Part shown: positions 7,601 through 10,418 of the stretch, in pieces
Position numbering within the stretch: position 1 is the first letter of the stretch
Layout: every line of letters begins with the position of its first letter
Source of the DNA: Thermodesulfovibrionales bacterium
GTDB lineage: Bacteria > Nitrospirota > Thermodesulfovibrionia > Thermodesulfovibrionales > UBA1546
DNA: 10,418 bases
NCBI GenBank assembly: GCA_919901705.1
Contig: CAKKPR010000015.1
Span: forward strand, 1 to 10,418
Reading direction: 5' to 3'
The notes under the pieces: model-generated
Databases searched by the model: none
Told to the model about the DNA's origin: nothing
Seen by the model: only the letters and a program-made list of their open reading frames with translations
Made by a program: the position numbers and the translations under genes

Positions 7601-7695
7601 GTTAAAAGTTAAGAGTTAAGAGTCAAAAGTTTTCAACTTTTTCGCCTCAGGCGAATCCGCTGAGGCGGACAACTTTTAACTTTTAACTTCTAACC
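7601..7695. repeat. Heptamer-type hairpin repeat, copy 2, in the aprA-qmoA gap
   Basis: The left arm is four in-phase 7-mers (7601-7628: GTTAAAA, GTTAAGA, GTTAAGA, GTCAAAA). The right arm is the inverted counterpart (7671-7691: AACTTTT, AACTTTT, AACTTCT). Between them lies a GC-rich centre with the palindrome TTCGCCTCAGGCGAA (7641-7655) and a second hairpin half, CCGCTGAGGCGG (7657-7668). CGCCTCAG can also pair with CTGAGGCG, so two alternative folds exist. The centre and right arm match the repeat at 2308-2399 in the same orientation with only a few differences. Confidence 0.87.
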
Positions 7696-7707
7696 TGTAA
7701 GTTAATT

Positions 7708-7736
7708 TTAAAGGCGGGGCAATGCCCCGCCTTTAA
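7708..7736. promoter_or_regulatory. Strong GC hairpin between aprA and qmoA
   Basis: A perfect 13-bp stem (7708-7720 with 7724-7736; GGCGGGGC core) has a 3-nt AAT loop. It begins 13 nt after the aprA stop. On the minus strand it is followed by AAAATTAAC rather than a T-run, so it is not a standard intrinsic terminator. It could slow or partly stop transcription, or protect the 3' end of a processed aprBA message, giving more AprBA than Qmo. That role is inferred from position only. Confidence 0.75.
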
Positions 7737-7741
7737 TCTGC

Positions 7742-7761
7742 ATACCTGATTAATCAGGTAT
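7742..7761. repeat. Perfect 20-bp palindrome spanning the aprA stop codon
   Basis: ATACCTGATT followed by its exact complement AATCAGGTAT. As RNA it folds as an 8-bp stem with a TTAA loop that holds most of the aprA TAA stop codon. It lies 5 nt before the GC hairpin at 7708-7736, so the aprA mRNA end carries two hairpins in tandem. Confidence 0.8.
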
Positions 7762-9717
7762 TAACTGTTTGTACTCTTTCTTGAAGCACTTCCAGTCGCC
7801 TGTTGCGGGATCGAACTTGGAATTGACAAAGCATTTCCAGTCCTTGTCATTGATTGCGAGGAAGTCGCCCCTGTAGTAGTAACCTGGATATCTTGATTCC
7901 TCTCTGAACTGGATGTGTCTTGCGTGTGCCTCTATTGACCATATTCTGTGATAGTTCTCCCAAGCCCTCATAAGCTCATGGAGGTCTTTTGCGCCTGACA
8001 ACGCTGCGTCTTCCTTGAGTATTGCAAGCTGTTTTAACCCGGATTCAAGCATTGTTGCACTAGTCATATACCATGTGCCTACACCGCCAAAATACTCATC
8101 GGCAATCTTCTGCATCCTTGCCTGAAGCATCTTCGGCTTAATGTAATAAGGGTTGACCTCAGGTGCTGTTGAATAGGTTTTGTACTTCTCATATACCTCA
8201 AACGGGAGATATATTTCTGCCGCAAGATCATCCGGTGACTTTGTTACTGTGGGTTTGAATCCCTTGTTGTCCAGAACAAAGGCAACTCCGCTCTTTGCCG
8301 CAATCCTTCCTTCAGCATGTGAGCCCGATGAGAATTTATGACCTGAAGCGCCACAGATATCGCCCATCATGAAGAGACCATTAACAGTTGACATCCTGTT
8401 ATATCCCCAGTTGTACTCTGCAGGTGCGCCAATATCATCAGGACCGCTGCACCAGAAACCTGCGCATCCGGCGTGTGAGCCTAAGAGATAAGGCTCTGTA
8501 GGCATAATTTCAGATGGCGACTTGTCAGGCTCGACGTCATTGCCTGCCCATACACCTGCCTGTCCGATAGCCATATCGAGAAAGTCTTCCCATGCCTCTG
8601 CCTCAAGATGCTTGATCTGCTTTGCATCCATTGTCTTTGCAAGCTCTGCCATTGCATGATGTGTGTTCATGAGGATAGGGCCTTTACCTGCCTTCATGTC
8701 CATCATCATCATGTGATTTCTGATAGCAGTTCCCATCTTCTCTGCATAAGGGCTGTAAAGCTTTTTCGTATATTCAAAGTTCTCACCTACGCAATAGTCC
8801 TCTCCGTATGCATTTGTTGCTTTTGCCTTAAAGAAAAGGAACCATGCGCCAACAGGGCCATAGCCATCCTTGAACCTTGCAGGAACGAACCTGTTTTCCA
8901 TCATGGTAAGCTCAGCGCCAACCTGTATGCCAAGTGCATATCCTGAGCCTGAGTTCCATACTGGATACCAGGCCCTGCCCTGACCTTCCTGTGTTGACCT
9001 TGGCCTGAATACGTTAACAGCGCCGCCGGTGCCAGAAAGAATGGTATTAGCCTTAAAGATGTATATTTTATTTTCTCTTACGCTGAATCCTACTGCTCCT
9101 GCAATCCTGTTTGGAACCTTTTCATCGAGAAGGAGTTTCACTACAAAAACTCTTTCAAAATGGTTCTCAGCAACACCGGTTGCATCCCTGTTTGTCTTCA
9201 AAGCTACCTTTGCAGCCTCTGCAACAATAACTTTATAGGATTCACCATTTATCATTATCTGCCACTTACCTGAACGTACAGGTTTTCCACCCTCTGAAAG
9301 TTTCGGAGCCTCCTGGGCGCCGTCCATTGTGTGTCCGTCAGCAGCCTTTTTCCAGATAGGCAGTCCCCACTCTTCAAAAAGCTCAACAGAGTCATCAACA
9401 TGCCTGCCGAGGTCATAAACAAGGTCTTCCCTTGTTATGCCCATCAGGTCGCCTCTGACCATCTTTACATAATCTGCAGGGTCATTCTCACCCATATATG
9501 TGTTGATAGCAGAAAGACCCATTGCAACTGCGCCGCTTCTGTCAGTGGCTGCTTTGTCAACCATTGTGATTCTCATCTTCTGGGGGTTGCCCCATCTTGC
9601 TGCTTCAAATGCTGCTCCGCAGGCTGACATTCCGCCGCCGAGAATGAGAATATCTGTCTCATGCACTACAATTTCAGGCTTTTTACAATACGAAAACGTG
9701 CAACTTTCTTTTTCCAT
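7750..9717 (-). CDS. aprA: Adenylylsulfate (APS) reductase, alpha subunit
   Basis: AprA is the FAD-containing catalytic subunit of dissimilatory APS reductase, which converts APS to sulfite and AMP in the cytoplasm. From the ATG at 9717 it has 655 residues, within family range. The FAD dinucleotide motif is GGGMSACG (27-34). The C-terminal FAD region includes MGDICGASGHKFSSGSHAEG, with His467 in GSHAEGR. Trp250 (in RAWYPVW), Arg281 (in VPARF) and His415 (in GSHAGCAGFW) sit where the Archaeoglobus enzyme has Trp234, Arg265 and His398, the APS-binding residues, judged by consistent offset. A GTG at 9723 would add two codons but lies only 1 nt after the SD; the ATG has AAGGAGG at 7-nt spacing and is preferred. 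The aprB stop is 12 nt upstream. The 3' end carries a palindrome and a hairpin. Confidence 0.98.
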   Translation of the reverse strand: MEKESCTFSYCKKPEIVVHETDILILGGGMSACGAAFEAARWGNPQKMRITMVDKAATDRSGAVAMGLSAINTYMGENDPADYVKMVRGDLMGITREDLVYDLGRHVDDSVELFEEWGLPIWKKAADGHTMDGAQEAPKLSEGGKPVRSGKWQIMINGESYKVIVAEAAKVALKTNRDATGVAENHFERVFVVKLLLDEKVPNRIAGAVGFSVRENKIYIFKANTILSGTGGAVNVFRPRSTQEGQGRAWYPVWNSGSGYALGIQVGAELTMMENRFVPARFKDGYGPVGAWFLFFKAKATNAYGEDYCVGENFEYTKKLYSPYAEKMGTAIRNHMMMMDMKAGKGPILMNTHHAMAELAKTMDAKQIKHLEAEAWEDFLDMAIGQAGVWAGNDVEPDKSPSEIMPTEPYLLGSHAGCAGFWCSGPDDIGAPAEYNWGYNRMSTVNGLFMMGDICGASGHKFSSGSHAEGRIAAKSGVAFVLDNKGFKPTVTKSPDDLAAEIYLPFEVYEKYKTYSTAPEVNPYYIKPKMLQARMQKIADEYFGGVGTWYMTSATMLESGLKQLAILKEDAALSGAKDLHELMRAWENYHRIWSIEAHARHIQFREESRYPGYYYRGDFLAINDKDWKCFVNSKFDPATGDWKCFKKEYKQLIPD

Positions 9718-9724
9718 TATCACC

Positions 9725-9731
9725 CCTCCTT
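9725..9731 (-). promoter_or_regulatory. Ribosome binding site of aprA (decides the start)
   Basis: AAGGAGG on the minus strand overlaps the aprB stop codon (TAAGGAGG) and lies 7 nt before the ATG at 9715-9717. The in-frame GTG at 9721-9723 is almost adjacent to the SD and is therefore an unlikely start. Confidence 0.88.
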
Positions 9732-10170
9732 ATTTCTTAGGGGTAGGCATTGTTTTGCCCGCACCCTGATGTGTAAAGAAGCCCGGCTTCTTAATGTTCG
9801 CAATATTTGCCTCTGGTTTTCCCTTGAATGGATCTACCGAACCTTCCGGAGTTGTCCTTATCGGGAACTTAAACCTTTTGAGTTTCCCATTTCTGAATTT
9901 TATTGTCCACATAATGGAGTCTGTACCTCTCAACGGGATAACACTGCCACCCAATGGAACAAAGTCAGCATAGGCTCTTACTTCAATGGCCTGCTGAGGA
10001 CAAATCTTTACACAGTTGTAGCATTCCCAGCACTGTTCCGGTTCCTGATTATATGCCTTCATGAGGTCCCTGTTCAGGGTCATGAGGTCATTGGGGCAGA
10101 TATACTGGCATGCAGTCTTGTCCTGCGCCTTGCAACCGTCACATTTCTCAGTTATAACAAAACTTGGCAT
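9730..10170 (-). CDS. aprB: Adenylylsulfate (APS) reductase, beta subunit
   Basis: AprB is the iron-sulfur subunit that relays electrons to the FAD of AprA. It has 146 residues, close to the roughly 150-residue Archaeoglobus form. Two [4Fe-4S] motifs lie in the N-terminal half. The first has the AprB-specific spacing C10-x2-C13-x7-C21-x3-C25-P. The second is C47-x2-C50-x2-C53-x3-C57-P. Trp48, just after C47, corresponds to the conserved Trp linked with electron transfer in the family. The C-terminal half (about 60-146) is the extended tail that embraces AprA; it ends in a basic, Pro-rich TPKK. AAGGAGG lies 7 nt before the ATG. It is the first gene of the cluster visible here, and the 248 bp upstream hold no gene. 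Confidence 0.98.
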   Translation of the reverse strand: MPSFVITEKCDGCKAQDKTACQYICPNDLMTLNRDLMKAYNQEPEQCWECYNCVKICPQQAIEVRAYADFVPLGGSVIPLRGTDSIMWTIKFRNGKLKRFKFPIRTTPEGSVDPFKGKPEANIANIKKPGFFTHQGAGKTMPTPKK

Positions 10171-10204
10171 CTTCTAACCTCCTTGGAGATATTGTTTTAA
10201 TAAT

Positions 10205-10225
10205 CGGCCTTAATACTTAAAGCCG
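10205..10225. promoter_or_regulatory. Hairpin in the aprB leader
   Basis: A 9-bp stem with one G-T wobble (arms CGGCCTTAA and TTAAAGCCG on the plus strand) and a 3-nt loop lies 35 nt before the aprB start. On the minus strand it is followed by ATTATTAAAAC, too poor in T for a clear terminator. It could be the 5' UTR hairpin of the apr message or the end of an upstream transcript. No convincing promoter was found nearby. Confidence 0.45.
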
Positions 10226-10264
10226 TAACCTTTAACTTTTTAAATCTTCACCCCCTCTCAAATT

Positions 10265-10369
10265 CAGTTATTAGTGTCAGTGTTCAGTGCCAGTCTCTTA
10301 CAGTTTCAGTTTATAGTGTCTGTGTCAATGACAAATCTTACTGACACTAACACTCTTCACTGACACTGT
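10265..10369. repeat. AGTG-type inverted repeat, copy 2, upstream of aprB
   Basis: The left arm 10265-10294 (CAGTTATT, AGTGTC, AGTGTTC, AGTGCC units) and right arm 10340-10369 (ACTGACACTAACACT...) are imperfect inverted repeats. Between them are further AGTTTC/AGTTTAT units. On the minus strand the stretch from about 10353 down to 10300, containing CAGTAAGATTT and TGACAC units, aligns well with the plus strand of 4034-4082. It is thus the same element in reverse orientation. It occupies most of the region where an apr promoter would be expected. Confidence 0.83.
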
Positions 10370-10418
10370 ATTTCTATGCGCCTTCAGAATATTTATGAAC
10401 TTTAATTTCGACAATTTA

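Noticed and set aside
7641..7668. Intrinsic terminator formed by the GC core of the heptamer repeat
   Set aside because: On the minus strand the hairpin is followed by AAAAAG, not a T-run, and the same core occurs in another gap, so it is better explained as part of a dispersed repeat.
7601..7695. CRISPR array suggested by regularly spaced short repeats
   Set aside because: The units are 7 nt with no spacers and are arranged as inverted arms around a palindrome; no cas genes are present.
10310..10328. Promoter for aprB from TTGACA (10323-10328) and TATAAA (10310-10315)
   Set aside because: The boxes are only 7 nt apart rather than about 17, and both fall within the repeat; no acceptable partner box was found for either.
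10376..10418. C-terminal end of an upstream gene, from a minus-strand frame reading IVEIKVHKYSEGA before a TAG
   Set aside because: A TAA stop precedes it in the same frame at the window edge, leaving only 13 codons without a start; an alternative frame runs into the repeat. It cannot be supported from this window.

Overview
The window carries seven genes, all on the minus strand. It is the core of a dissimilatory sulfate-reduction energy module. In transcription order (right to left) it reads aprB, aprA, qmoA, qmoB, qmoC, a small CBS-domain gene, and hppA. The reductive-type apr-qmo order, the complete cytochrome-b-type QmoC, the moderate GC content and the repeat-rich spacers fit an uncultivated sulfate reducer of the Nitrospirota (Thermodesulfovibrio-like). 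A Desulfobacterota or Chlorobi-like host cannot be excluded from this window alone. No sat, dsr, tRNA or rRNA gene lies inside.

How the genes work together: AprBA (APS reductase, cytoplasmic) reduces adenosine phosphosulfate to sulfite and AMP. QmoABC is the membrane complex that carries electrons from the quinol pool to AprBA. Sulfate activation upstream of AprBA releases pyrophosphate, and the membrane pyrophosphatase HppA can recover its energy as an ion gradient. HppA has the Lys signature of potassium-independent, proton-pumping enzymes. A two-CBS-domain protein, of a fold that often senses AMP/ATP, sits between qmoC and hppA.

Layout: 10171-10418 is a leader/spacer with a hairpin and an AGTG-type inverted repeat. 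aprB-aprA occupies 9717-10170 and 7750-9717. The 7580-7749 gap holds a 20-bp palindrome over the aprA stop, a strong GC hairpin and a heptamer repeat. qmoA and qmoB are 2 bp apart. A 92-bp gap with a second AGTG-type repeat precedes qmoC, which is 9 bp from the CBS gene. A 206-bp gap with a second heptamer repeat and a possible promoter precedes hppA. The operon ends in a textbook intrinsic terminator (51-80). Immediately behind its T-tract lies the 5' end of what looks like a class C group II intron (1-48), which runs off the window edge.

The least ordinary content is in the spacers. Every intergenic gap longer than 12 bp carries one copy of one of two related families of imperfect, roughly 7-bp-periodic inverted repeats.
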